64,000 nucleotides of DNA from positions 365,300 through 429,299 of the forward strand of contig NZ_JALQEM010000028.1 of NCBI RefSeq assembly GCF_023630705.1, given 5' to 3'. Below the pieces are notes generated by a model. The model made no database searches. It saw only the letters and a program-made list of their open reading frames with translations, and was not told the origin of the DNA. Made by a program: the position numbers and the translations under genes. Positions 53,252 to 62,430 of this stretch are shown here, in pieces. Each line of letters opens with the position of its first letter. Positions within the stretch are counted from its first letter, which is position 1. The stretch is from Caballeronia sp. GAFFF1 (GTDB lineage Bacteria > Pseudomonadota > Gammaproteobacteria > Burkholderiales > Burkholderiaceae).

Positions 53252-54994
53252 TTACTGAATGACGCGCGACACGCCACGCCCGCGCGGATCGGACATCGGC
53301 TCAGGCGTTTCGCCGTTGATGCGGATAGCCTGAATGTCGCCGTTGAAGCCTTGCATCGAGAAGGTGTAGCCCTTCGCCTCCAGTTGCTTCACGACCTCCG
53401 GATCGAGCTGATGGAACGGCTCCTGATAGATCGTGTTGGGCGGGAGCAGTTGATGGTGAAAGCGCGTCGCGCCGACGGCTTCGGCCAGCGGCATCTGGAA
53501 GTCGTACACGTTCGACAGCACCTGGAAGATCGACGTGAAAATGCGCGATCCGCCCGGCGTGCCGATCACCATGGCGACCTGGTCTTCCTTCGTGAGAATG
53601 GTCGGCGTCATCGACGAGAGCGGGCGCTTGCGCGGCGCGATGGCGTTTGCGTCGCTGCCCACGACGCCGAACATGTTCGCCACGCCCGGCTTCGCGGAAA
53701 AGTCGTCCATCTCGTCGTTCAGCACGACGCCGGTGCCTTCCGCGACCACGCCTGCGCCGAAGTAACCGTTGATCGTGTAGGTGTTCGACACCGCGTTGCC
53801 CCACTTGTCGACGACCGAGAAGTGCGTCGTCTCCGCCTTCTCGGGCATCGACGTGCCGAGCCCCGGCTGCACGCTCCTGGTATCGGACGGCGTCTCGGGA
53901 TTCACTTCCTGCGCGCGCTTCAGAATGTAGTCGTCGTCGACCAGTTGCGCGACCGGCACCTTGTAGAAGTCGGGATCGCCGAGATACTGCGCGCGGTCGG
54001 CGAACACGCGCTTCTCGATCTCCGCGACGAGGTGGATGTACTGCGCGGAATCGAGCGGCACGCCTTCGAACTTGTCCTTCAGGTCGGCCTTCATCTTGAG
54101 CAGCTGCACGAGGCCGACGCCGCCCGAACTCGGCGGCGGGGCGGTGATCACGCGATAGCCGTTCCAGCTCGCCACCACCGGCTGCCGCCAGACCGCCTTG
54201 TACTCCTTCAGATCGCGCGTGGTGATGAGCCCGTGTCCGGTCATCGACGTGGCGATCAACTCCGCGGTCTTGCCCTGATAGAAGCCTTTCGCGCCCTTGT
54301 CCGAGATGCGCTGCAACGTCTGCGCCAGATCCGGCTGCTTGAACACTTCGCCCGCTTTCATGCCGCCGAAGTAGAGGTCGAAGTTCGTCTTGCCGGCGAA
54401 GTCTTTGGACGCGCGATCGCGCCGCTCGATCAGTTGATCGTCGACGACGAAACCGTCCTGCGCGTACTGGATGGCGGGCGCGAGCACCTGCTTCCATTTC
54501 AGCCTGCCGAAGCGCTTTTGCGCTTCCCACATGCCTTCCACCGTGCCCGGAACGCCGACCGCGCGATGCCCGTACAGGCTCATGCCCTTGATGACCTCGC
54601 CTTTGTCGTCGAGGTACATGTTGCGCGTGGCGGAAATCGGCGCGCGCTCGCGGTAGTCGAGGAAGTAGGGCCGATGGTCCACGTAAAGCGTCATGAACCC
54701 GCCCCCGCCGATGTTGCCCGCTTCCGGATACGTGACCGCGAGCGTGAACGCGATGGCGACGGCCGCGTCCACTGCGTTGCCGCCCTGCTTGAAGATTTGC
54801 TCCGCCGTGTCGGCGGCGTACTTGTCCGCGACGGCGACGGCGGAGGCGGTCAGGACTTGCGGCTGCGTGTCCGCTGTCTTCGCATAGGCGGGCGACGTTT
54901 CGACGAAGCCCGCGACGCTAAACGCGGCGACGGCCGCGGCCGTCAGCGCGAGGGACCGAAAGCGATGTTCCTGTTTCAACGGCATCTCCTGCAT
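53252..54994 (-). CDS. ggt: Gamma-glutamyltransferase
   Basis: A 580-residue periplasmic precursor that hydrolyses glutathione and transfers the glutamyl group. A signal peptide ends near AYA (about residue 38). The catalytic and self-processing threonine is Thr389 in ETTHFSVVD. Other blocks are GGNAVDAAVAIAFTLAV, GNIGGGGFMTLY, TAPPPSSGGVGLVQ, and a C-terminal SSMTPTILTKEDQVAMVIGTPGGSRI. It is full length for the family and alone in its unit. The product is cut into large and small subunits before that threonine. Confidence 0.95.
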   Translation of the reverse strand: MQEMPLKQEHRFRSLALTAAAVAAFSVAGFVETSPAYAKTADTQPQVLTASAVAVADKYAADTAEQIFKQGGNAVDAAVAIAFTLAVTYPEAGNIGGGGFMTLYVDHRPYFLDYRERAPISATRNMYLDDKGEVIKGMSLYGHRAVGVPGTVEGMWEAQKRFGRLKWKQVLAPAIQYAQDGFVVDDQLIERRDRASKDFAGKTNFDLYFGGMKAGEVFKQPDLAQTLQRISDKGAKGFYQGKTAELIATSMTGHGLITTRDLKEYKAVWRQPVVASWNGYRVITAPPPSSGGVGLVQLLKMKADLKDKFEGVPLDSAQYIHLVAEIEKRVFADRAQYLGDPDFYKVPVAQLVDDDYILKRAQEVNPETPSDTRSVQPGLGTSMPEKAETTHFSVVDKWGNAVSNTYTINGYFGAGVVAEGTGVVLNDEMDDFSAKPGVANMFGVVGSDANAIAPRKRPLSSMTPTILTKEDQVAMVIGTPGGSRIFTSIFQVLSNVYDFQMPLAEAVGATRFHHQLLPPNTIYQEPFHQLDPEVVKQLEAKGYTFSMQGFNGDIQAIRINGETPEPMSDPRGRGVSRVIQ

Positions 54995-55043
54995 TCTCCT
55001 TTTCTCGGTATCGACTAGCGCCTTATAACACGGCCGGCGCGCC

Positions 55044-55805
55044 TCACGGCATCAACTGGCCGCCGTTGACGTCGATGATCTGGCCGGTCACGTAGCGCGA
55101 CATCGCCTCCGACGCGAGATAGAGGAACGCGCCGCTGCAATCGTCCGCTTCGCCGATATAGCCCATCGGGATCGACTTGCGGAAGGCTTCGAGCTGCTCG
55201 GGCGTCGAGAAGCGGTCGTGGAACGGCGTGCCGATCACGCCCGGCGCGACCGCGTTCACGCGAATGCGGTCGGCGGCGAATTCCTTCGCCATGCCCTTCG
55301 TGATGGTGCTGACGAAGCCTTTCGACGCCGCGTACAGCAGCGCGCCCGGACCGCCGCCGTTGCGCGCCGCCACCGACGTCACGTTGATGATCGAGCCGCC
55401 GCCCCCCGAGCGCAGCGAAGGCAGCGCCGCCCGCGTGAACGAGACGACCGAGCGCGCATTGATGTTGATGATGTCGTCGAAGAGTTCGTCGGTCGCGCTT
55501 TCGAGCGGCTCGCGCTTCACGAGGCTGCCCGCGTTGTTGATGAGCACGTCGATCTTGCCGAACGCATCGACCGTTTGCGCGACGGCGGCCACGATCGCCT
55601 TCGAGTCGCGCACGTCCGCCCCGACGGTGATCGCGCTCACGCCGAGCGCGCGCACGTCTTTCGCGACTTCCTCGGCCTGGTCCTTCGAACTGTTGTAATG
55701 CACCGCGACATTCGCGCCGTAACGCCCGAACGCGCGGGCCGCCGCCGCGCCGATGCCCGTGCTCGCGCCCGTGATGAGGATCGACTTGCCTTTCAGATCG
55801 TGCAT
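55044..55805 (-). CDS. Short-chain dehydrogenase/reductase (FabG-like)
   Basis: A 253-residue classical SDR. The NAD(P)-binding TGASTGIGAAAAR (12-24) is followed by the NNAG motif, the catalytic Ser (NVTSVA), YAASK (Tyr-Lys pair) and a C-terminal GQIIDVNGG. The length and motifs fit 3-oxoacyl-ACP-reductase-like and sugar dehydrogenases; the substrate is unknown. It follows ggt upstream on the same strand by 49 bp and is divergent from the VOC gene. Confidence 0.9.
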   Translation of the reverse strand: MHDLKGKSILITGASTGIGAAAARAFGRYGANVAVHYNSSKDQAEEVAKDVRALGVSAITVGADVRDSKAIVAAVAQTVDAFGKIDVLINNAGSLVKREPLESATDELFDDIININARSVVSFTRAALPSLRSGGGGSIINVTSVAARNGGGPGALLYAASKGFVSTITKGMAKEFAADRIRVNAVAPGVIGTPFHDRFSTPEQLEAFRKSIPMGYIGEADDCSGAFLYLASEAMSRYVTGQIIDVNGGQLMP

Positions 55806-55987
55806 GAGTGCTCCGTTTGATGGGGAAGTGGGACGTGCTTCGACCGAGAGTATGAAGCGAATAGTGAAAACTTGTTAAGGGCGCGTCGCGGCGCTTTGCG
55901 GCGCTCGCCCAAAACCGGCACCATCTGATGTGCGCCGCGGGTGGCGAATGCGGCGTCCGCTAACTTTGCCGAGTTCAGGAGGCATTC

Positions 55988-56458
55988 ATGAGTGCACCAG
56001 TCGATCCCATCCCCGAAGGCCGTCATGGGGTGATTCCGTATATCGCGGTGGCGGGTGGCGTCGCGGCCATCGACTTCTACAAGAAAGCGTTCGGCGCGAC
56101 CGAAGTCTTCACCATGCAGGAGCCGGGCGGGCGCGTCGGGCATGCGGAGCTGCTGATCGGCGGCAATCCGTTTTATCTGAGCGACGAATTCCCCGAAATG
56201 GAGGTGAGAGGTCCGCTTGCCATCGGCGGCACGCCGGTGATGCTGCATCTGTACGTGGAAGACGTCGATGCCGTGGTGCACCGCGCGGTCGACGAAGGCG
56301 CGACCATTCTGCGCCAGGTCGAAGACCAGTTCTACGGCGACCGCGGCGGCAAGGTGCGCGATCCGTTCGGCCATGTCTGGTGGATCGCGACGCACAAGGA
56401 AGACGTATCGCCCGAGGAATTGCGCGCTCGCGCGGCACGCCTCTTCGGCGGAGCCTGA
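55988..56458 (+). CDS. VOC-superfamily (PhnB-like) protein
   Basis: A 156-residue glyoxalase/bleomycin-resistance fold protein. It has two betaalphabetabetabeta modules and motifs HGVIPYIAVAGGVAAIDFYKKAFGATEV and VRDPFGHVWWIATHKED, typical of the PhnB-like group (DUF1338-unlike). Metal-binding residues appear partly conserved. AGGAGG lies upstream of the ATG. No catalytic role can be assigned; such proteins are often uncharacterised. Confidence 0.88.
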   Translation: MSAPVDPIPEGRHGVIPYIAVAGGVAAIDFYKKAFGATEVFTMQEPGGRVGHAELLIGGNPFYLSDEFPEMEVRGPLAIGGTPVMLHLYVEDVDAVVHRAVDEGATILRQVEDQFYGDRGGKVRDPFGHVWWIATHKEDVSPEELRARAARLFGGA

Positions 56459-56809
56459 TTTTGCGGTGCGCGTGTCGTCGCGCGATTTCCGCGACGACAC
56501 GCTGCGGTCCGTTCGGTGGAGCCGCCGCAGGATCGCACCGGCCTCAGTCGCTCATTCGGGCGATATTTCGAAACATTTCGTCATCAAGCGCGATTGCGGG
56601 TGGCATCCGCATGACCGATGCGAAATACTCGTTGCCAGCCATCAAGCGCGCCGAGGCCCGCTCGGAAATCTTCGGGACAGCGGTGCATGCCTTTGGCATT
56701 CATCAGTGATGCTAAGTGTTAGACGCCGCTTCGTTTAGCCATACGCGGCTAAACGCGGCGTCATTCAAGCAACGAGAAAAAGCAATACAACGAGACAAGA
56801 AGGAATTTT
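56459..56809. promoter_or_regulatory. 351-bp leader of the opp operon with a large stem-loop
   Basis: No gene is seen. The striking feature is a long stem-loop at 56722-56762: GACGCCGC pairs with GCGGCGTC, and inside it GTTTAGCC pairs with GGCTAAAC around an ATACGC loop. It lies 47 bases before the oppA ATG. It could be a terminator or attenuator, an RNA structure controlling translation, or a protein-binding palindrome. There is no T-run, so simple termination is unlikely. Confidence 0.5.
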
Positions 56810-58444
56810 ATGAAGTCGTTCGCCGCTTTCACTTTCCTCCAACGCGCGTCAGTCGCTGCGGCCAGCACCGCGTTCCTGCTTGCGGCGATGCCTGCCGCAG
56901 CCGCCATCGTCCCGCCCGGCGTGACGCTTGCCGCCAAGCAGGAACTGGTGCGCAACAACGGCTCGGAAGTGGAGACGCTCGACCCGGCGCTCGTCGAATC
57001 GGTCGGCGCGGCGAACCTCGCCCGCGACCTCTTCGAAGGGCTCACGGCGACCAACGGCGACGGCGCAGTCGTTCCCGGCGTCGCGGAGAAGTGGGAGCAG
57101 AAGGACCCGACGACGTGGATCTTCCATCTCCGCAAGAACGCGCGGTGGTCCAACGGCGACACGGTGACCGCGAACGACTTCGTCTACGGCTGCCAGCGTT
57201 TCATCGATCCGAAAACGGCGTCGTCGTACGCGAGCGTCTTCGGTCCGTTCCTCCTGAACGGCGCGGAGATCGTCGCGGGCAAGAAGCCGGCGAGCGCGCT
57301 CGGCGTACGCGCCGTCGACGCGACCACGCTCGAAGTCAAGACTTCCGGGCCGGTGCCGTTCCTGCCGGAATTGATGTCGAACGCGAACTTCGGGCCGGTG
57401 CATCGCGCGACGGTGGAGAAATTAGGCAAGGAGTGGACGAAGCCGGGCAATCTCGTCAGTAACGGCCCGTTCCAGTTGAAGGACTGGCAGGTCAACAGCA
57501 AGCTCGTGCTCGCGAAGAACCCGAATTACTGGGACAAGGAACACGTCCAGTTGACGAAGGTGACGTACTTGCCGGTCGAGGACGAGAACACGGACGTCAA
57601 ACTGTTCCAGTCGGGCGAGAACGACATGACGTATCAATTGCCCACCGGCACGTACGCCAAATACCGTCAGCAATTCCCCAACGATATCCGCAACTCGCTG
57701 ATTCTCGGCACGCGCTACTACAGCTTCAATAACCGCGATCCGCTCCTGAAGGACGTGCGCGTGCGAAAGGCGCTCTCCATGGTGATCGACCGCGATCTGC
57801 TTGCGCAACGCGTGACCGCCGACGGCCAGACGCCGAGCTACGGCCTGCTGCCGAAGGGCGTGAGCGGCGCGGACGTATCGGCCTATGAATGGGCAAGCTG
57901 GCCGATGGACAAGCGCGTCGCGGAAGCGAAGAAGCTGCTGGAACAGGCGGGCGTGAAGCCGGGCACGACGCTGCGCTTCGCGATGAACACGAGCGACTAC
58001 AACAAGAAGATGGCGATCTTCGCGGCCTCCGAATGGAAAACGAAGCTGGGTCTTGCCACCGACATCGAATCGATGGAATTCAAGGTGCTGCTGAAGAAGC
58101 GCCATGACGGCGACTATCAGATCGCGCGCAACGGCTGGGTGGCGGACTACAACGACGCGACGACCTTCCTTACGCTCGTGCAGTGCAAGTCCGAGCAGAA
58201 CGACAACTTCAACTGCAATCCGAAGGCCGACGCGCTCGTCAAGCAGGCAAGCGAAACAACGGATCTCGTCAAGCGCAAGCAGTTGCTGACCGAGGCAGCC
58301 AAGCTCGTGATGGACGACTATCCGATGCTGCCGCTTCTGCAATACGGCCTGCCGCGCCTCGTGCGCAGCACGGTCGGCGGCTATTCGCTCAAGAATCCGG
58401 CGGACCACTACGGCAGCAAGGACCTCTACATCGTCAAGCATTGA
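56810..58444 (+). CDS. oppA: Oligopeptide ABC transporter, periplasmic binding protein
   Basis: A 544-residue family-5 solute-binding protein. The signal peptide ends about residue 30 (AMPAAAA), followed by LVRNNGSEVETLDPALVESVGAANLARDLFEGL, VAEKWEQKDPTTWIFHLRKNARWSNGDTVTANDFVYG, and a PADHYGSKDLYIVKH end. It is of the OppA/MppA type that binds short peptides. It begins the oppABCDF operon, with oppB 18 bp downstream. Confidence 0.95.
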   Translation: MKSFAAFTFLQRASVAAASTAFLLAAMPAAAAIVPPGVTLAAKQELVRNNGSEVETLDPALVESVGAANLARDLFEGLTATNGDGAVVPGVAEKWEQKDPTTWIFHLRKNARWSNGDTVTANDFVYGCQRFIDPKTASSYASVFGPFLLNGAEIVAGKKPASALGVRAVDATTLEVKTSGPVPFLPELMSNANFGPVHRATVEKLGKEWTKPGNLVSNGPFQLKDWQVNSKLVLAKNPNYWDKEHVQLTKVTYLPVEDENTDVKLFQSGENDMTYQLPTGTYAKYRQQFPNDIRNSLILGTRYYSFNNRDPLLKDVRVRKALSMVIDRDLLAQRVTADGQTPSYGLLPKGVSGADVSAYEWASWPMDKRVAEAKKLLEQAGVKPGTTLRFAMNTSDYNKKMAIFAASEWKTKLGLATDIESMEFKVLLKKRHDGDYQIARNGWVADYNDATTFLTLVQCKSEQNDNFNCNPKADALVKQASETTDLVKRKQLLTEAAKLVMDDYPMLPLLQYGLPRLVRSTVGGYSLKNPADHYGSKDLYIVKH

Positions 58445-58462
58445 CGCCAAGGACGCGCTCTC

Positions 58463-59383
58463 ATGTGGTCATATGCCCTGCGTCGCGTGCTGCTCACGCT
58501 GCCGACGCTCCTGATCGTCGTGACGGTCTGCTACCTGCTGCTGCACGCCACGCCCGGCGGTCCGTTCGACGGCGAGCGCAAAGTCTCTGCCGAAGTGCTC
58601 GCGAATCTGCAGGCGAAGTATCACCTCGGTGAGCCGTTGTGGAAGCAGTATCTGCTCTACCTCGACGGCCTTCTGCACGGCGACCTCGGCGCGTCGTTCC
58701 GTTACGCCGACTGGAGCGTGAACGAACTCGTGCTGCGCGCGCTGCCGGTGTCGCTGACCATCGGCGGCGTGTCGATGGCGCTGGCCATCGTCATCGGCGT
58801 GCTGCTCGGCGCGGGCGCGGCGCTGCGGCGCAATAGCATCGCCGACTACGCGCTGATGCTGGTCAGTAACGCGGGCAACGCGTTTCCGTCGTTCGTCATC
58901 GGGCCGGTGCTGATTCTCGTCTTTGCCATCGGCCTCAAATGGCTGCCCGCGGGCGGGTGGAACGGGGCGGACGCGCGCTACATGGTTCTTCCGGTCGCGC
59001 TTCTCGTGATGATCAACGTCGCGACGGTCGGACGCGTCACGCGCGCAAGCCTCATCGAGGTGATGAACACGCCGTACATTCGAACCGCGCGCGCGAAGGG
59101 CTTGCCGATGCGCGCCATCGTGCTGCGTCATGCACTCAAGCCGACGCTGATTCCGGTCGTCTCCGTGATCGGGCCGCTCGCCATCTCGTCGATCACGGCG
59201 GCGGTCGTCACGGAATCCGTGTTCTCGCTGCCCGGCATCGGCAAGCTGATCGTGAACGGCGCGGCCAATCGCGATTACACGCTCGTGCTCGGCCTCGTCG
59301 TGCTCGTCACGGTCGTGGCCGTGCTGCTTAACTTGCTGGTCGATCTCGCGTACGCGTGGCTCGATCCGAAGATCCGCTATTGA
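58463..59383 (+). CDS. oppB: Oligopeptide ABC transporter permease OppB
   Basis: A 306-residue inner-membrane permease with six helices and the binding-protein-dependent transport domain. The EAA-type loop is visible in IRTARAKGLPMRAIVLRHALKPTLIPVVSVIGP. The N-terminal RRVLLTLPTLLIVVTVCYLLLHATPGGPF is standard for OppB/DppB. It is 18 bp after oppA and 11 bp before oppC. Confidence 0.95.
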   Translation: MWSYALRRVLLTLPTLLIVVTVCYLLLHATPGGPFDGERKVSAEVLANLQAKYHLGEPLWKQYLLYLDGLLHGDLGASFRYADWSVNELVLRALPVSLTIGGVSMALAIVIGVLLGAGAALRRNSIADYALMLVSNAGNAFPSFVIGPVLILVFAIGLKWLPAGGWNGADARYMVLPVALLVMINVATVGRVTRASLIEVMNTPYIRTARAKGLPMRAIVLRHALKPTLIPVVSVIGPLAISSITAAVVTESVFSLPGIGKLIVNGAANRDYTLVLGLVVLVTVVAVLLNLLVDLAYAWLDPKIRY

Positions 59384-59394
59384 AAGGGCGCGCG

Positions 59395-60285
59395 ATGAAA
59401 TCTGCTTCTCTGGCGCCTTTGCTCGAACAGGCGGTCGCGGGCCGCAGTCCGTGGCAGGACGCGCGCGCGCGATTTCTGCGCAACAAGGCGGCGGTCGTGA
59501 GTTTGGCGCTGCTCGCCGTCATCACGCTCGCGTGCATCGTCGGGCCTTGGCTGTTGCCCAACGCGTTCGATTCCGCCGACTGGAACGCGATGAGCGCGCC
59601 GCCCGCGTTCGCTCACTGGCATCTCTTCGGCACGGACGAAACCGGCCGCGACCTGCTCGTGCGCTGTCTGGTTGGCGGGCGCGTCTCGCTGATGATCGGC
59701 GCGCTTGCCACGCTGACGTCCGTGACGCTCGGCATCGTATGGGGCGCGATTGCGGGCTTCGTCGGCGGACGCGTCGACAACGCGATGATGCGCTTCGTCG
59801 ACATGATGTACGCCATTCCGTACCTGCTCATCGCCATTCTGATGGTGACGCTGCTCGGCCGCGAGTTCTATCTCGTCGTGCTGACCATCACCGTGTTCTC
59901 GTGGATGGACATGGCGCGCGTGGTGCGCGGCCAGACGCTCGCCATCCGCTCGAAGGAATTCGTGGAGGCGGCGCGCGCCATCGGCGTGCCGACGCGGCGC
60001 ATCATCGCGCGGCATGTGGTGCCGAATCTGCTCGGCATCGTCGCGATTTATACGACCGTCACCGTGCCGGGCGTAATTCTCACGGAGTCCGTGCTGTCGT
60101 TCCTCGGGCTCGGCGTGCAGGAGCCGATGACCAGTTGGGGCGTGCTCATACAGGACGGCGTCGGCGTGATGGAAGCGTCACCGTGGATTCTGCTGTTTCC
60201 GGCCGGGCTGCTGTCGGTGACGCTCTATTGCATCAATTATGTCGGCGACGGGCTGCGCGATGCGCTCGATCCGAAGGACAGGTGA
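59395..60285 (+). CDS. oppC: Oligopeptide ABC transporter permease OppC
   Basis: A 296-residue permease with the OppC_N domain (PWQDARARFLRNKAAVVSLALLAVI), six helices and the EAA loop FVEAARAIGVPTRRIIARHVVPNLLGI. LFGTDETGRDLLVRCLVGGRVSL is the family landmark. ATG 59395 is chosen, after AAGGG; the open frame begins earlier inside oppB. oppD starts three bases after its stop. Confidence 0.95.
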   Translation: MKSASLAPLLEQAVAGRSPWQDARARFLRNKAAVVSLALLAVITLACIVGPWLLPNAFDSADWNAMSAPPAFAHWHLFGTDETGRDLLVRCLVGGRVSLMIGALATLTSVTLGIVWGAIAGFVGGRVDNAMMRFVDMMYAIPYLLIAILMVTLLGREFYLVVLTITVFSWMDMARVVRGQTLAIRSKEFVEAARAIGVPTRRIIARHVVPNLLGIVAIYTTVTVPGVILTESVLSFLGLGVQEPMTSWGVLIQDGVGVMEASPWILLFPAGLLSVTLYCINYVGDGLRDALDPKDR

Positions 60286-60288
60286 GCC

Positions 60289-61287
60289 ATGCCGCTAGTC
60301 GAAATCAACGATCTGCGCGTCGAGTTCGCGACACACGACGCCACCGTTCGCGCGGTCAACGGCGTGAGCTTCACGCTGGAAGAAGGCGAAACGCTCGGCA
60401 TCGTCGGCGAATCGGGCTCGGGCAAAAGCCAGATGGTGCTCGCCATGCTCGGGCTGCTGGCGTCGAACGGGCGCGCAAGCGGGCGCGCGATGTATCGCGG
60501 CGAGAACCTGCTCGGCATGTCCGCGAAGGCGCTCAACCGCATTCGCGGCAACCGCCTCTCGATGATTTTTCAGGACCCGATGAGCTCGCTCAATCCGTAC
60601 CTGACGATCGAGCGGCAAATGACCGAAGTGCTCGAACTGCACAAGAACATGACGCGCCGCGAGGCGAAGAAGCGGGCCATCGCCATGCTGGAAGCCGTGC
60701 GCATTCCCGAGGCGGCGCATCGCATCGGACAGTATCCGCACGAGTTGTCGGGCGGCATGCGGCAGCGCGTAATGATCGCGATGGCGCTCTTGTGCGAGCC
60801 CGAAGTGCTGTTCGCGGACGAGCCGACCACCGCGCTCGACGTCACCGTGCAGGCGCAGGTGCTGCAACTGCTGCGGGATTTGCAGCGCGATTTCGGCACG
60901 TCCATCGTGTTGATCACGCATGATCTCGGCGTCGTCGCCGGCCTGTGCGAAAAGGTCATGGTGATGTACGGCGGCCGCGTGATGGAACAATGCGACGCCG
61001 CCACGCTGTTCGCAAAGCCCTCGCATCCGTACACCATCGGCTTGCTGCGCGCGTTGCCGCGCCTCGACCAGCAGGGTAGCGAACTCACCGGCATTCCGGG
61101 CAATCCGCCGAACATGGCGCATCCGCCGGCGGGCTGTCCGTTCCACGGACGTTGCGCCGATGCCGCCGCCGAATGCGCCGCGCGCGCGCCCGCGCTTACG
61201 GCGGTCGACGGCGCTTACTGGCTGCGAGCATGCCATCGGCCCGTGGATGCGCTGAAGACGCGTTATCGGGAGGCGAGCCATGTCTGA
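60289..61287 (+). CDS. oppD: Oligopeptide ABC transporter ATPase OppD
   Basis: A 332-residue ABC ATPase: Walker A GESGSGKS (40-47), Q-loop MIFQDPMSSLNPYLTIERQM, signature LSGGMRQR, Walker B VLFADEPTTALDV, and the OppD/DppD C-terminal extension with a four-cysteine Fe-S-like cluster (PPAGCPFHGRCADAAAEC...C). It overlaps oppF by eight bases. Confidence 0.96.
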   Translation: MPLVEINDLRVEFATHDATVRAVNGVSFTLEEGETLGIVGESGSGKSQMVLAMLGLLASNGRASGRAMYRGENLLGMSAKALNRIRGNRLSMIFQDPMSSLNPYLTIERQMTEVLELHKNMTRREAKKRAIAMLEAVRIPEAAHRIGQYPHELSGGMRQRVMIAMALLCEPEVLFADEPTTALDVTVQAQVLQLLRDLQRDFGTSIVLITHDLGVVAGLCEKVMVMYGGRVMEQCDAATLFAKPSHPYTIGLLRALPRLDQQGSELTGIPGNPPNMAHPPAGCPFHGRCADAAAECAARAPALTAVDGAYWLRACHRPVDALKTRYREASHV

Positions 61288-62269
61288 CGCGGCATCGACC
61301 ATTCTTTCCGTGCGCGACATGCGCGTGCATTTTCAGGTGAAGGCAAAGAGCCGGCTGCCGTGGGCGCCAGCGCGCACGCTGAAGGCTGTCGACGGCGTGA
61401 GCTTCGATCTTCGCGCCGGTGAAACGCTCGGCGTGGTCGGGGAGTCGGGCTGCGGGAAGTCGACGCTTTCGCGCGCCATTCTGAACCTGATTCCGGCGAC
61501 GAGCGGCGACATCGTGTGGATGGGCACGAATCTCACGCGGGCCTCGCAGCGCGAATGGCATGCGGCGCGCGTCGACGTGCAGATGATTTTTCAGGACCCG
61601 CTCGCATCGCTCGATCCGCGCATGACGGTCGGGCAGATCATCGCGGAGCCGTTGACCGAGCATCGGCCGGGCATCGGCAAGCAGGAAAGCCAGGCACGCG
61701 TGCGCGCGATGATGGCGAAAGTCGGCCTGCGCGAGCAGATGATCAACCGCTACCCGCACGAGTTTTCGGGCGGGCAGTGCCAGCGTATCGGAATTGCGCG
61801 CGCGCTGATCGTGGAGCCGAAGCTCGTGATCTGCGACGAACCCGTTTCCGCGCTCGACGTCTCCATTCAGGCGCAGATCGTCAACCTGCTGAAGTCGTTG
61901 CAGTCGGAGATGGGGCTGTCGCTCATCTTCATCGCACATGACCTGGCGGTGGTGCGCCATATCTCGGACCGCGTGATGGTGATGTGTCTGGGCCGCGTGA
62001 TGGAGCTTGCCGACAAGCAGGCGCTTTACAAAACGCCGCGGCATCCGTACACGCGCGCGCTGCTTTCCGCTGTGCCGGTGCCTGATCCGGCGGTCGAGCG
62101 TGGCAAGACCGTGCAGATCTTGTCGGGCGATATCCCGAGTCCCATTAATCCGCCTTCCGGCTGCGTGTTCCATACGCGTTGCCCGATGGCCGAGGCGCGA
62201 TGCGCGTTGGAAACGCCCGAAATGCGCGCGCTCGATAACGGCGCGTCGGCCGCGTGCTTTTTCGCCTGA
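61280..62269 (+). CDS. oppF: Oligopeptide ABC transporter ATPase OppF
   Basis: A 329-residue ABC ATPase with Walker A GESGCGKST, MIFQDPLASLDPRMTV, signature FSGGQCQR, Walker B LVICDEPVSALDV and the cysteine-containing C-terminal tail (PPSGCVFHTRCPMAEARC). It pairs with OppD as the second motor subunit. It is the last opp gene; the OprD-like porin follows 161 bp later. A small CGACCG/CGGTCG hairpin lies at 62333-62347 in that gap. Confidence 0.95.
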   Translation: MSDAASTILSVRDMRVHFQVKAKSRLPWAPARTLKAVDGVSFDLRAGETLGVVGESGCGKSTLSRAILNLIPATSGDIVWMGTNLTRASQREWHAARVDVQMIFQDPLASLDPRMTVGQIIAEPLTEHRPGIGKQESQARVRAMMAKVGLREQMINRYPHEFSGGQCQRIGIARALIVEPKLVICDEPVSALDVSIQAQIVNLLKSLQSEMGLSLIFIAHDLAVVRHISDRVMVMCLGRVMELADKQALYKTPRHPYTRALLSAVPVPDPAVERGKTVQILSGDIPSPINPPSGCVFHTRCPMAEARCALETPEMRALDNGASAACFFA

Positions 62270-62430
62270 TGCGCAAGTTTCCATAGCCCACGACATGCAT
62301 GCGTAGGAAGCCTAAGCGCGCGTCGCTCGTCCCGACCGTTTCGGTCGCCGGGCGCGGCGTGTTGCAGCCGTCGATTTCGTTAGTTGGTTTGTGTAGTCCG
62401 CAGGTTGAGTCAGTTGTTGGAGATACTTTC

